A DNA stretch of 64,000 nt from DATAJX01 sp036261915 (GCA_036261915.1 DATAJX010000006.1:186001-250000), one strand, 5' to 3'; positions 41,877-50,731 are shown, counted from the stretch's first letter. Notes: generated from the sequence alone by a model not told the origin. Numbers and translations: made by a program.

Positions 41877-42979
41877 TTTCGGTTTTCGGCAGCAAGGTGG
41901 GCGCGGAAGAGATCGCCCAGATCTCGGAAAGCATCACCAACCAGTGGCTGGGCATGGGCCCCAAGCTCAAGGCGTTTGAAGAAGAATTCAAGCAGCACGG
42001 CAAGCTCGACGATTTCATCATGGTCGATAACGGCTCTAACGCGCTGTACATGGCGGTAACGCTGCTGGGCCTGCCCAAAGGTGCCGAGGTTATTCTGCCC
42101 AGCTTCACGTGGGTAAGCTGCGCGCAGGCCGTGCTGCTGGCCGGTTGCACGCCGGTGTTTGCCGATGTGGACCCCGTGACCATGAACATCACCGCCGAAA
42201 CCATACGGGCGCAGATCACACCCAATACCAAGGCCATTATGGTGATGCACTACGGCGGTTTGCCGGTGGACATGGACCCCATATTGGCGCTGGGTTACCC
42301 GGTGATCGAAGACGCCGCCCAGGCCGCCGACGCGTTTTACAAGGGCCGCTTTTGCGGCAGCATGGGCGACGTGGGCATTTACAGCTTCGATGCCGTGAAG
42401 AACATTGCGGTGGGCGAAGGCGGCGGACTGACCTCGCGTCACCCCACCTACATGGCGCGCGCCCGCAAGCTGCGGTATTGCGGCATCGAAAAATCGGGCT
42501 TCGAGGCCTCGACCCACGGTAAAAACCGCTGGTGGGAATATAATATTTCCGAGGCGTTCATCAAAATGAACCCGTCCGATATCTCGGCCGGCATGGCGGT
42601 GGCGCAGCTGCGCAAGCTCAGCGTCAACCAAACCCGCCGCCAGCAGATTTGGGACCGCTACCAGGCCGAACTGGCCGCCATCGACTGGATCATCACCCCT
42701 GCCGAAGCGCCCGAAGGTAACAGGCACGGCTACTTCACCTACGGCATTCGCGTCACCAACGGCAAGCGCGACGCACTGGCCCATTACCTGCTGGAAAACG
42801 GCATTTACACCACCGTGCGCTACCACCCGCTGCACCTTAACCCGCTGTACGGCCAAACCACCAAAACACTGCCGGTGGCCGAAGCGCTGAACGAAGATTC
42901 GTTGTGCCTGCCGCTGCACCCGAACCTGTCGGATGCCGACGTCACGAAGATCATTGGTACGTTAAAAGCGTTTGCCTGA
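41873..42979 (+). CDS. DegT/DnrJ/EryC1-family sugar aminotransferase
   Basis: PLP enzyme converting a keto-sugar nucleotide to the amino sugar; 368 residues. ILPSFTWVSCAQAVLLAGCTPVFADVD, VIEDAAQAADAFYKGR and the PLP lysine in YSFDAVKNIAVGEGG are visible. It should act on dTDP-4-keto-6-deoxyglucose, giving a 4-amino-4,6-dideoxyhexose because no 3,4-isomerase is encoded here. Starts four bases inside the GNAT gene. Confidence 0.92.
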   Translation: MISVFGSKVGAEEIAQISESITNQWLGMGPKLKAFEEEFKQHGKLDDFIMVDNGSNALYMAVTLLGLPKGAEVILPSFTWVSCAQAVLLAGCTPVFADVDPVTMNITAETIRAQITPNTKAIMVMHYGGLPVDMDPILALGYPVIEDAAQAADAFYKGRFCGSMGDVGIYSFDAVKNIAVGEGGGLTSRHPTYMARARKLRYCGIEKSGFEASTHGKNRWWEYNISEAFIKMNPSDISAGMAVAQLRKLSVNQTRRQQIWDRYQAELAAIDWIITPAEAPEGNRHGYFTYGIRVTNGKRDALAHYLLENGIYTTVRYHPLHLNPLYGQTTKTLPVAEALNEDSLCLPLHPNLSDADVTKIIGTLKAFA

Positions 42980-44727
42980 TGTGTGGACTTTTTGGTTACA
43001 GCAACGTTGCCAAAACAACCTTAAAAAAAGCGCACGCGGCGCTTAATACACTCGAACATCGAGGCCCTGACGGTTGGAGTTTTGCTCTCGAGCAGGGTGT
43101 TTATTCAGGCCACCGTCGCCTGTCGATTTTGGATCTATCCAGCAACGGCACACAGCCGATGCAAGCCAAAGGTGTCACTTTAACCGCCAATGGAGAAATA
43201 TATAATTTCAAAGAGTTGCGGATCGAACTGGAACGTAAACATAAAGTGAAATTTTCCAGCGACAGCGACAGCGAAGTATTGCTGCACGGGTACATTTGCT
43301 GGGGCATTGAGGTGCTGCTGGAACGCATCGACGGCATGTTCGCGTTCATCATCCACGACAGCATCAACAAAAAAATTATTCTCGCGCGCGACCACGCCGG
43401 CATCAAGCCGCTGTACTACAGCACCATCGGCGGCGACCTCGGTTGGGCATCGGAATTGAAAGCGCTGGTGAGCTACCATGGCAAAAAAAACCTGCACATC
43501 GACCACACCGCGGTTTACGATTTTTTGAGCTACCTGTGCATCCCCAGCCCCAAGAGTTTGTACCGCAACATTCATAAGCTTGAGCCCGCGCATTTTGCCA
43601 CCTTCGACCTGCAAACCGGCAAGCTCCACAAAAAACGCTACTGGAACCTGCCGGTAAGCCGCAACATCACCGATGAAAAAACCGCCGTGGCACTGGTGCA
43701 AAAAACCATTGCCGCCTCGGTGGAAGAACAACTGGTGGCCGACGTGCCGGTGGGCACCTTCCTTTCGGGCGGGGTCGATTCCAGCATCGTCAGCTACGAG
43801 GCCAGCCGCCACGTTAAAAAACTGACTACCTGCTCCATCGGTTTTGCCGATGCCAGCGTTGACGAAACCGGCTATGCGCTGCAAGTGTCCAAGCTTATCG
43901 GCTCACGCCACCTCACCCGCCAGATGAACCAGAGCATGATCAACAAGCAATTTGGCAAGTTGCGCGAGTGGTTCGATGAACCGTTCGGCGATGCCTCGGC
44001 TTTCCCCACCTATCAGGTATCGGCACTGGCGGCCGAGAACATGACCGTGGTACTGACCGGCGACGGCGGTGATGAACTGTTTGGCGGCTACCGCCACTAT
44101 CAGGAGTGGTTCCAGGCGCTTACCCCGTGGCTGGGTTTTCTCTTCCCACTGCGTGGCCCTGTCAGTTGGCTTAAAAATAATGGCCCACGTCCGCTGCGCT
44201 CACTGTTTCGCAAGGCGGAGATCTTCACGCTGCTTGACCCGCTCGAGCGGCAGATCCGCCTGCGCGGCGGCCTGCTGAAAACAGACAATTTCAAGCGTAA
44301 ATTCCGTAAAAAATACAATATGCCCGAAAATTACGACGAACTTTGGTATGTAAAGCGCTTTTACCGGCCCGATTTACCGCTTAAATCGCGTGCCATGTAT
44401 CTCGACTTTCATACCTTCATGCACGATGCGATCTTGACCAAGGTGGACCGCACCAGCATGGCGGTGGCCATTGAAACGCGCGTGCCTTTTTTAAGCAAAG
44501 CGGGCATTGCATCCGCATGGCAGATTTCAGAGAAGCTGCTGTTCAAGGATGGAATCCTTAAAGGCCTGCTGAAATCGGCTTACAGCAAAAAATTGCCGCA
44601 TGGCTGCCTTTATCGCCAGAAACAGGGTTTTGCGGTGGGAAGTACCCAGAAAACCGATAAACTGGCCCTGAACGGCCGCAGCCTGCCCGAAAACATTTTA
44701 CAAAAGCTCTTTCCGGAGTTGCTATGA
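42979..44727 (+). CDS. Asparagine synthetase (glutamine-hydrolysing)-like amidotransferase
   Basis: A 582-residue protein with an N-terminal class II glutaminase (catalytic Cys2 in MCGLFGY; LEHRGPDG; GHRRLSI) and a C-terminal ATP-PPase synthetase domain (FLSGGVDSSIVSYEAS, TGDGGDELFGGY). In polysaccharide clusters such homologues often amidate uronic-acid or other carboxylates rather than aspartate. Start overlaps the aminotransferase stop (TGATG). The first ~250 bases and parts of the 3' third are AT-richer than the neighbours, suggesting a mosaic origin. Confidence 0.85.
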   Translation: MCGLFGYSNVAKTTLKKAHAALNTLEHRGPDGWSFALEQGVYSGHRRLSILDLSSNGTQPMQAKGVTLTANGEIYNFKELRIELERKHKVKFSSDSDSEVLLHGYICWGIEVLLERIDGMFAFIIHDSINKKIILARDHAGIKPLYYSTIGGDLGWASELKALVSYHGKKNLHIDHTAVYDFLSYLCIPSPKSLYRNIHKLEPAHFATFDLQTGKLHKKRYWNLPVSRNITDEKTAVALVQKTIAASVEEQLVADVPVGTFLSGGVDSSIVSYEASRHVKKLTTCSIGFADASVDETGYALQVSKLIGSRHLTRQMNQSMINKQFGKLREWFDEPFGDASAFPTYQVSALAAENMTVVLTGDGGDELFGGYRHYQEWFQALTPWLGFLFPLRGPVSWLKNNGPRPLRSLFRKAEIFTLLDPLERQIRLRGGLLKTDNFKRKFRKKYNMPENYDELWYVKRFYRPDLPLKSRAMYLDFHTFMHDAILTKVDRTSMAVAIETRVPFLSKAGIASAWQISEKLLFKDGILKGLLKSAYSKKLPHGCLYRQKQGFAVGSTQKTDKLALNGRSLPENILQKLFPELL

Positions 44728-45794
44728 AAATACTGATGGTGGCCGACGGCCACGGTGGCGAAACCCACGTGCATGCCATGGCCGACGGCTTTAAAAAGCT
44801 GGGGCACAAGGTGCGGGTGTTCACGTGGCAGAGTTACTTTCACAACTACCCTTACGCCAACGTGTACCCCACCAGGCCCAACCGGCTGGCCTCGATTTAC
44901 TACCGTTTCCAGAACAAATTCACCTTCGGCCCGGCGGTGATCAAACTAAATGCCGATTTGATTAAACAGGCCCGCACATTCAAGCCCGACATGGTGTTCG
45001 TGTATCGTGGCACGCACATTTATCCGCGCACGCTCAAGGCGCTGAAGGCCACCGGCGCCAAGGTGATGGGCTTTAACAACGACGACCCGTTTTCGAGCCA
45101 GTACAAACCGTACTTCTGGCGGCACTTCCGCCGCGGCATTTTTGCGTATGACCATCTTTTTGCCTACCGGCTGAAAAACCTGGCCGATTACAAACGCATC
45201 GGCTACCGGCATACTTCGCTGCTGCGCTCGTATTACATCGAATCGCGCAACTTCCCCATTGCCCGGCCCAAGGCGGCTTATACATGCGACGTGATTTTTG
45301 TGGGCCACTACGAAGCCGATGGCCGCGACGCATTGCTGAAGCGCGTGATGGAGGCTGGCATCGATTTTAAACTGTTCGGCACCGGCTGGCAGGCCTCGCC
45401 CCTGGCCGGTTACTTTAAAGCCCATGGCGGCCTGCCCAAACCGCTATTGGGGGCTGAATATAATATAGCGCTCAACAGCGCGCCGATTGCGCTCTCGCTG
45501 CTTTCGCACCTGAATAACGACACCTACACCCGCCGCAGTTTTGAAATACCCGCCACCGGCACCTGCATGCTGTCGGCCTATACCGATGATTTAGCCGACA
45601 ACCTGTTCAAGCCCAACAAGGAAGCGGTTTATTTCACCGATGGCGATAGCCTGCTGAAGCAGTTGAAAAAGCTGCTGGCCAACAAGGCTCTCGCCAAAAA
45701 AATCGGCGCGGCCGGCCGCGCACGATTACTGAAGGACGGCCACGAAGTGACCGACCGCTGCCGCCAGGTTTTAAAAACCCTGGCGACGCTTTAG
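44724..45794 (+). CDS. CgeB-like glycosyltransferase
   Basis: A 356-residue protein resembling the CgeB / DUF3880 group: N-terminal MVADGHGGETHVHAM, FVYRGTHIYPRTL, central IFVGHYEADGRDALLKRV with FKLFGTGW, and C-terminal SFEIPATGTCMLSAYTDDL. It overlaps the amidotransferase by four bases (ATGA), ending the operon. Acceptor and donor unknown; some relatives glycosylate protein or lipid surfaces. Confidence 0.82.
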   Translation: MKILMVADGHGGETHVHAMADGFKKLGHKVRVFTWQSYFHNYPYANVYPTRPNRLASIYYRFQNKFTFGPAVIKLNADLIKQARTFKPDMVFVYRGTHIYPRTLKALKATGAKVMGFNNDDPFSSQYKPYFWRHFRRGIFAYDHLFAYRLKNLADYKRIGYRHTSLLRSYYIESRNFPIARPKAAYTCDVIFVGHYEADGRDALLKRVMEAGIDFKLFGTGWQASPLAGYFKAHGGLPKPLLGAEYNIALNSAPIALSLLSHLNNDTYTRRSFEIPATGTCMLSAYTDDLADNLFKPNKEAVYFTDGDSLLKQLKKLLANKALAKKIGAAGRARLLKDGHEVTDRCRQVLKTLATL

Positions 45795-45796
45795 AT

Positions 45797-46753
45797 CTAA
45801 CGTTTTTTAGGCGCGCCCTTGCGGGTTTTGAACCACGAGTAGCCGACACCCGAGAACAAGATCAGTATAGTTATAACCAGGCTCAGCACGGGCGGGAATT
45901 TGCTGCCCAGCAGCGCTTCGAACACCAGCACCTTGCCGCCGATGAACACCAGCAAAATGGCCAGCGCATACTTCATGTAGGCAAAGCGCTGCAAAATGGC
46001 CGACAGGGCAAAGTACAGGCTGCGCAAACCCAGAATCGCAAAGATATTGCTGGTGAGGATCACGTAAGTATCGGTGGTGATGGCGAAAATGGCGGGCACG
46101 CTGTCAAACGCGAAAACCACGTCGGCCAGTTCCACCATCAGCAGCGCCATGAACAGCGGAGTCATGTACAGTGCCGGCTTGCCGGTTTTTTTGTCGGGCA
46201 GGCGCACAAAGAATTTTTTGCCGTGCAGTTCTTCGGTCACGCGCAGGTGCTTGCGGCAAAAATTAAGCACCGGGCTGCCCGTGCTCAATGGGTTGGAGTG
46301 CGTGGAAGGCCGCAGCATCTGTAGCCCGGTAAACACCAGAAAAGCTGCCATGATGTACAGCGTCCAGTGGAACTGCTCGACCAGCGTGGCGCCCAGCGCG
46401 ATCATCACGCCGCGCAGCACAATCACGCCCAGCACACCGTACAGCAGCACACGGTGCTGGTGCGTACGGGGGATGTGCATCATCCCCAAAATCAGCGCCA
46501 TCACAAATACGTTGTCCATAGAGAGCGAAAACTCGACCGCATAGCCGGTATAAAACGCCAACGCGGTTTCGGCGCCGCGTTCCCACCATAAAAAGCCGCC
46601 GAACAAAACGGCCAGCAGCATGTAAACACCGGTGGTCACCAAGCTTTCGGTGGCGCCTATCTCGCGCTGGCGGCGGTGCAGCACGCCCAGATCGAGCACC
46701 AGCAACACGCCAACAACAACAGCAAAAACAATCCAGAGGGTGTTCGAATCCAC
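45797..46753 (-). CDS. TerC-family integral membrane protein
   Basis: A 318-residue membrane protein with about nine helices. LDLGVLHRR, SLSMDNVFVMALI, and LADVVFAFDSVPAIFAI carry the intramembrane acidic residues typical of TerC/Alx proteins, several of which export manganese. Converges on the sugar operon with two bases between stops. On the same strand and directly abutting the TPR gene upstream (stop/start one base apart). Confidence 0.92.
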   Translation of the reverse strand: MDSNTLWIVFAVVVGVLLVLDLGVLHRRQREIGATESLVTTGVYMLLAVLFGGFLWWERGAETALAFYTGYAVEFSLSMDNVFVMALILGMMHIPRTHQHRVLLYGVLGVIVLRGVMIALGATLVEQFHWTLYIMAAFLVFTGLQMLRPSTHSNPLSTGSPVLNFCRKHLRVTEELHGKKFFVRLPDKKTGKPALYMTPLFMALLMVELADVVFAFDSVPAIFAITTDTYVILTSNIFAILGLRSLYFALSAILQRFAYMKYALAILLVFIGGKVLVFEALLGSKFPPVLSLVITILILFSGVGYSWFKTRKGAPKKR

Positions 46754-48439
46754 TTATTTGGCTTTCAGTTTGTTTTCAAGGCGGGCTTTAAGCTCTTTGT
46801 CGTTACCGGCCAGTTGCAGGGCCAAACGCCATTGGGTGTAGGCTTCGTCGGTGCGGCCCAGCTTGGCATACAGGTCGCCCAGGTGTTCGTTCACCGTCGC
46901 GTCGTCGGGCTCCTGTTCGGCGGCGCGTTCAAGGTAGCCCAGCGCAATCTGGTCTTTGCCCATCATGTGGTAGGCCCAGCCCAGGCTGTCGGTGATCGCG
47001 CCATCGTTGGGGGCCAGCGCGTTGGCGCGCTTCAGCAGCACAAAAGCTTCATCAATGTTCCGGTTCTGCTCAACCCACATGTAACCCAGGTAGTTCAATA
47101 TCTGCGGGTTGGCGGGGTCGATGGTCACGGCCTTTTTAAGGTAGGTGCCCGCTTCGTCGTAGCGCTTCACGCGCTCGAGCGCGGCACCGTAGGCAAACAG
47201 CAGCGCCACCTGCTGGGGCGGGGCCAGGCTGTCCACTTCGGCCACCAGCGGTTTGTATTGCACCAGCGCGGCTTCAAAATTCTTGTCGGCAAACAAGGTG
47301 TCGGCCAGCGCGCGCTGCACGGTTTTGCTATCGCGCTTGTTGCTGGCCATCAGGTTGTTCAGGCGACGGATGGCATCGTCTTTTTTACCTTCGGTGAAAT
47401 CGAGCTGGGCCAGCCGCAGGCCCGCCGCCACGCTCAGGCGCGGGTCGGCCAGCAGCTTTTGGTAACGCGCGCGCGACAACCCGCTGCGGTCGCCGAACTC
47501 GCCGATCAGCGCGGCGTAATACAGCGCATAGGGGTCGGATTCGTCATTCAGCCACAGCGTCAGGTTCAGTATCTGGCGGGCCGGGCCATCGGCGCCCTGC
47601 ACCCACACCAGCAGGCCGAAGTCGAACATCACTTCGGCAATGTCCTGTTCGGGCGTGCTGGCAAACGGCGCGGGCTTTTGCTTTTGCGCCATGCGGTCGA
47701 ACGCCTCGCCGAACAGCGGCACGTTGGGGTTGCGGTTGCGGAAAAGGTTGTACACTTCGGCGGCGCGGCCGGTATCGCCCGCGCGTTCGTACAGTTCGCC
47801 CAGCAGGCGGGTGGTGAAGACGGTACCCGGCTCGATCTGTTCGGCCTGTTCAAGCGCTTGGCGGGCTTCTTCAACCTTGCCCTGCTTCAGGTTCATGCGG
47901 CCCACCTGGTAGGCGCGGCGGCTGAGCATGGCCTGCGGCACAGGCTGGGTTTGCAGGCGGTTGATGACCGTGGTGGGCGATTGCCCGGCGGCCAGCGCAA
48001 GGTAATCCTTCATCACGGTAAAGTGCAGCAGTTGCGGCGCCATGGCGCTGGCGCGGCTCAGGTGCTCCTGCGCTTCGTCGGGCTTGTTGCGCTTGATGGC
48101 GTCGAGCGTGAGCACCAGTTGCGGCATGGTTTGGGTGCGCGCTTCGTCGGGCAGGGTTTTGACCAGCCGCACGGCGGTGGGGATATCGCCTTCGAGCAGG
48201 CTCATCTGGAACACGCGCTGGCGCAGGGTGATGTTATCGGGGTCTTCGGCCAGCGTATAAAGGTAGGCGCGCTGGGCGGTGTTATAGCTGCCGCCAAGTT
48301 CGGCCACCGCGCCCTGCAGGTAGCTGCCGTAACCACCGGCGCCCGTGTTGATGGCCTGTGGGACCGGCTGGCTGGCACACCCGGCCAGAATGCCGGCAAG
48401 AGCTGTGGTGGTTAAAAGCGTGAAGATTGTTTTTTTCAT
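46754..48439 (-). CDS. TPR-repeat lipoprotein
   Basis: A 561-residue protein with a lipoprotein signal (LAGILAGC, cysteine at residue 21) and TPR repeats across most of its length (for example RALADTLFADKNFEAALVQYKPL and LNYLGYMWVEQNRNIDEAFVLLKRANALAPNDG). It is predicted to be a periplasmic scaffold at the outer membrane. ATG 48439 gives a clean lipoprotein signal; ATG 48454 is the alternative. Client proteins unknown. terC follows on the same strand. Confidence 0.85.
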   Translation of the reverse strand: MKKTIFTLLTTTALAGILAGCASQPVPQAINTGAGGYGSYLQGAVAELGGSYNTAQRAYLYTLAEDPDNITLRQRVFQMSLLEGDIPTAVRLVKTLPDEARTQTMPQLVLTLDAIKRNKPDEAQEHLSRASAMAPQLLHFTVMKDYLALAAGQSPTTVINRLQTQPVPQAMLSRRAYQVGRMNLKQGKVEEARQALEQAEQIEPGTVFTTRLLGELYERAGDTGRAAEVYNLFRNRNPNVPLFGEAFDRMAQKQKPAPFASTPEQDIAEVMFDFGLLVWVQGADGPARQILNLTLWLNDESDPYALYYAALIGEFGDRSGLSRARYQKLLADPRLSVAAGLRLAQLDFTEGKKDDAIRRLNNLMASNKRDSKTVQRALADTLFADKNFEAALVQYKPLVAEVDSLAPPQQVALLFAYGAALERVKRYDEAGTYLKKAVTIDPANPQILNYLGYMWVEQNRNIDEAFVLLKRANALAPNDGAITDSLGWAYHMMGKDQIALGYLERAAEQEPDDATVNEHLGDLYAKLGRTDEAYTQWRLALQLAGNDKELKARLENKLKAK

Positions 48440-48466
48440 GTCGCCCGGATTCATGCGCGTACCCTA

Positions 48467-48985
48467 TCAGCGCAAAAAGGGCACCGCCAGCAGTTTATGA
48501 TACTCGCGCCATAAAGCGCCCAACCCGGCTTCGTTAGGCTGCACCGGAACGATCACCACCTGCAACTGCGGCGCCCGCCACGCAAACAGCAGGCGCACGC
48601 GCAGGGCATGGTAGGTGGAGGTGATCACCCCTACGTCCTTCAAATCGTTTTCGGCCGCCCAGGCGGCGGTGTTGTCCACATTTTCGCGCGTGGTCAGGGC
48701 TTTGCGGTCAAGTTCGATCTGAGCCTGCACATCGGCGGCCAAATCGGGCGCCAGGTCATTCAGCTTCACATCGGGGTTCACGCCGCTGATCAGCACCGGA
48801 CCGCTGTATCCTTGTTCGAGCGCTTCAATGGCCATGGCCACCCGGTTGCTGCCGCCGGTGAATACCGCCAGCCCGCCCACCTGCGGCACGGCCGCGCGCG
48901 GCGCCGGCAGGGCGGCCAGAAAAACGGCAAAACCCAATACATAAAGCAGGGCGAGCGCCGCCAGGGCTTTCAAAAACAGTTTCAT
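48467..48985 (-). CDS. YdcF/ElyC-like DUF218 membrane protein
   Basis: A 172-residue protein with one N-terminal membrane helix and a DUF218 domain: GLAVFTGGSNRVAMAIEAL, ISGVNP, ENVDNTAAWA, and GVITSTYHALRVRLLF. Family members such as ElyC and SanA affect envelope integrity and peptidoglycan or ECA synthesis. The ATG overlaps the ftsX stop (TGATG), so it is translated with FtsX, supporting an envelope or division role. Confidence 0.88.
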   Translation of the reverse strand: MKLFLKALAALALLYVLGFAVFLAALPAPRAAVPQVGGLAVFTGGSNRVAMAIEALEQGYSGPVLISGVNPDVKLNDLAPDLAADVQAQIELDRKALTTRENVDNTAAWAAENDLKDVGVITSTYHALRVRLLFAWRAPQLQVVIVPVQPNEAGLGALWREYHKLLAVPFLR

Positions 48986-49827
48986 CAGCGGCGCAGTACC
49001 TGCAGCGACGTGACCCATGCGGCAAGGGTGGCCACCGCCACCAGCAGCACCGGCGCGGCGGCCAGGCCGCCCCACACCGGCCAGGTTAAATAGCCGCCCA
49101 CCACCGGCCAACTGAAAGCCACCGCCAGCAGCAACGCCACCGCCACCGCGCTGGCCACGGCCCAGCCCAGCATGCAGCGGCCCATCACCTGCGCCACCAC
49201 CGCACGGGCCAGCCAGTCGTCGGTGGCACCCATCTGGCGCAGCAGGGCCAGCGTGTTTTTGCGCGCCTGCAACCCGGTGCGCACGGTCAATACGATCAGC
49301 ACGGCCATCAGCGCCAGCATCACCCCGGCGGTGCCCAGCACCACGCCCTGCAACCAGCGCACGCCTTGCGCCACGGTGCCCAGTAGCAAGCGCGCGTCGT
49401 CGATCTCGGCGCTGCCGAAGGCCGCCTTCACCGCGCCTTCGACCACACCGCGGCTGCTGTCGTTATCCATTTTCACGTCAAGCACCACCGGCAGCGGCAA
49501 CCCGGCGCTCACGTCGCCATAGGGGTGCAGCAGGTTGCGCAGTTCGTTTTCCTGCACGCGCTTCACGTCGGCCACGCCGGCTTGCGTGCGCAATTCGCCC
49601 ACCAGTTTTTCCACCGCGTCGTTATTGGCGTCGGCCGGCAGGTACACCGCAATGGTCTGCTGGCGGTCGAGTGACCAGGCGCCGTAAATTTTTTGCAGCA
49701 GCACGCCACCACCGGCGCTCAGCGCCAGCACCGCACCCAACAGGGCGGTCAGTACCACCAGCAGGTTGAAAATGCCGTCGGCCCGCAGATCGAGCGCGGC
49801 ACGCACCGGGACGCCTACCTTAATCAT
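48985..49827 (-). CDS. ftsX: Cell-division ABC transporter permease FtsX
   Basis: Membrane partner of FtsE that controls septal murein hydrolases through EnvC-like activators. 280 residues: an N-terminal helix (about residues 18-45), an extracytoplasmic domain, and three C-terminal helices with the coupling region RTGLQARKNTLALLRQMGATDDWLAR. No Shine-Dalgarno is evident. Separated from ftsE by 135 bases that hold repeat copy 4; usually the two genes overlap or abut. Confidence 0.9.
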   Translation of the reverse strand: MIKVGVPVRAALDLRADGIFNLLVVLTALLGAVLALSAGGGVLLQKIYGAWSLDRQQTIAVYLPADANNDAVEKLVGELRTQAGVADVKRVQENELRNLLHPYGDVSAGLPLPVVLDVKMDNDSSRGVVEGAVKAAFGSAEIDDARLLLGTVAQGVRWLQGVVLGTAGVMLALMAVLIVLTVRTGLQARKNTLALLRQMGATDDWLARAVVAQVMGRCMLGWAVASAVAVALLLAVAFSWPVVGGYLTWPVWGGLAAAPVLLVAVATLAAWVTSLQVLRR

Positions 49828-49838
49828 GACAGCACCCC

Positions 49839-49959
49839 ATTCGCTGGGCGGGCGGGGATTTTGATTTTATCCGATGGCTGAGCACCGCAAGCGTACACTG
49901 TTTGTACGTGCGGAGCGCAAGACAAGGAAAAATCAAAATACACCTCGCTCCAGTAGAAT
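49839..49959 (+). repeat. Quasi-palindromic intergenic element, copy 4 (ftsE-ftsX)
   Basis: 121 bases from ATTCGCTGGG to CCAGTAGAAT, with the shared centre (GAGCACCGCAAGCGTACA, then TGTACGTGCGGAGCGCAAG). Arms pair internally (GGATTTTGATTTTATCC with GGAAAAATCAAAATACACC). Flanks also pair (CCATTC with GAATGG). Confidence 0.93.
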
Positions 49960-49962
49960 GGT

Positions 49963-50625
49963 TCATTTGCCCACCTTCAGGTGGCCGTCGTCCATGCGCA
50001 GCACCGGGTAATGGTAATTTTCCAGCAGTTCGCTGTCGTGGGTGGCCACCACCACCGTGGTGCCGTGCTTGTTCAGCTCCACCAGCAACCGCATGATGCG
50101 CGTGCCCATGGCAGGGTCGACGTTGCCGGTCGGTTCGTCGGCGATCAAAAGCTGCGGGCGGTGCACCACCGCTCGGGCCAGCGCCACGCGCTGTTTTTCG
50201 CCGCCGCTCAGGCGCGCGGCCAGCACGTCTTTTTTATTGCCCAACCCCACCCAGCCCAGCATGTCGTCTACCGCGGTTTGCTGCGCGCGGCTGGGGCTGC
50301 CCAAAATCCACAACGGCAACTCCACGTTCTCGCGCACGGTCAGGGCATCGAGCAGGCGAAAATCCTGGAACACCACGCCAATTTTACGCCGCAAAAATGC
50401 CAAACCGTCGCGATCAAGCCTGCCGACCTGTTGGTCAAGCAACGTCAGGTGGCCGGTGGTGGGCAGCAGGTCGGCCTGCAGCAAACGCACCAGCGTTGTT
50501 TTGCCCGCGCCGCTGGGGCCGGTCAAAAAATGAAAGCTGCCGCTGGGCAATTCGGCGCTGGCATCGACCACCGCCGGGGGTTGCCCCGGCAGGTAGGTGT
50601 AACTGACGCCATCCAAACGAATCAT
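49963..50625 (-). CDS. ftsE: Cell-division ABC transporter ATPase FtsE
   Basis: Cytoplasmic ATPase of FtsEX; 220 residues. Walker A GPSGAGKTTLVRL (about residues 37-49), Q-loop VFQDFRLL, signature LSGGEKQRVALARAV, Walker B LLIADEPTGNVDP, and H-loop VVVATHD are intact. ATG 50625 fits the family N-terminus. Lies upstream of ftsX on the minus strand. Confidence 0.95.
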   Translation of the reverse strand: MIRLDGVSYTYLPGQPPAVVDASAELPSGSFHFLTGPSGAGKTTLVRLLQADLLPTTGHLTLLDQQVGRLDRDGLAFLRRKIGVVFQDFRLLDALTVRENVELPLWILGSPSRAQQTAVDDMLGWVGLGNKKDVLAARLSGGEKQRVALARAVVHRPQLLIADEPTGNVDPAMGTRIMRLLVELNKHGTTVVVATHDSELLENYHYPVLRMDDGHLKVGK

Positions 50626-50702
50626 GGCGCCTACTTGGCAACATTTGTGTGCCAGCGTCAATGCCCCCGCCGCACCAATGCCAGCCCTTATACCAGTTGG
50701 CC

Positions 50703-50731
50703 TTGCAGCATTGCTCCGGCTCTCTTACGTT
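50703..50731 (+). promoter_or_regulatory. Promoter of zinc-ribbon gene
   Basis: TTGCAG, 17-base spacer, TACGTT (50726-50731), then six bases to ATG 50738. No Shine-Dalgarno, so a leaderless message is likely. Confidence 0.5.

Noticed and set aside
45855..45885. Possible dif site near the composition switch
   Set aside because: AGTATAGTTATAACC lies inside terC and does not match the two-armed XerCD layout; no better candidate was found by eye.
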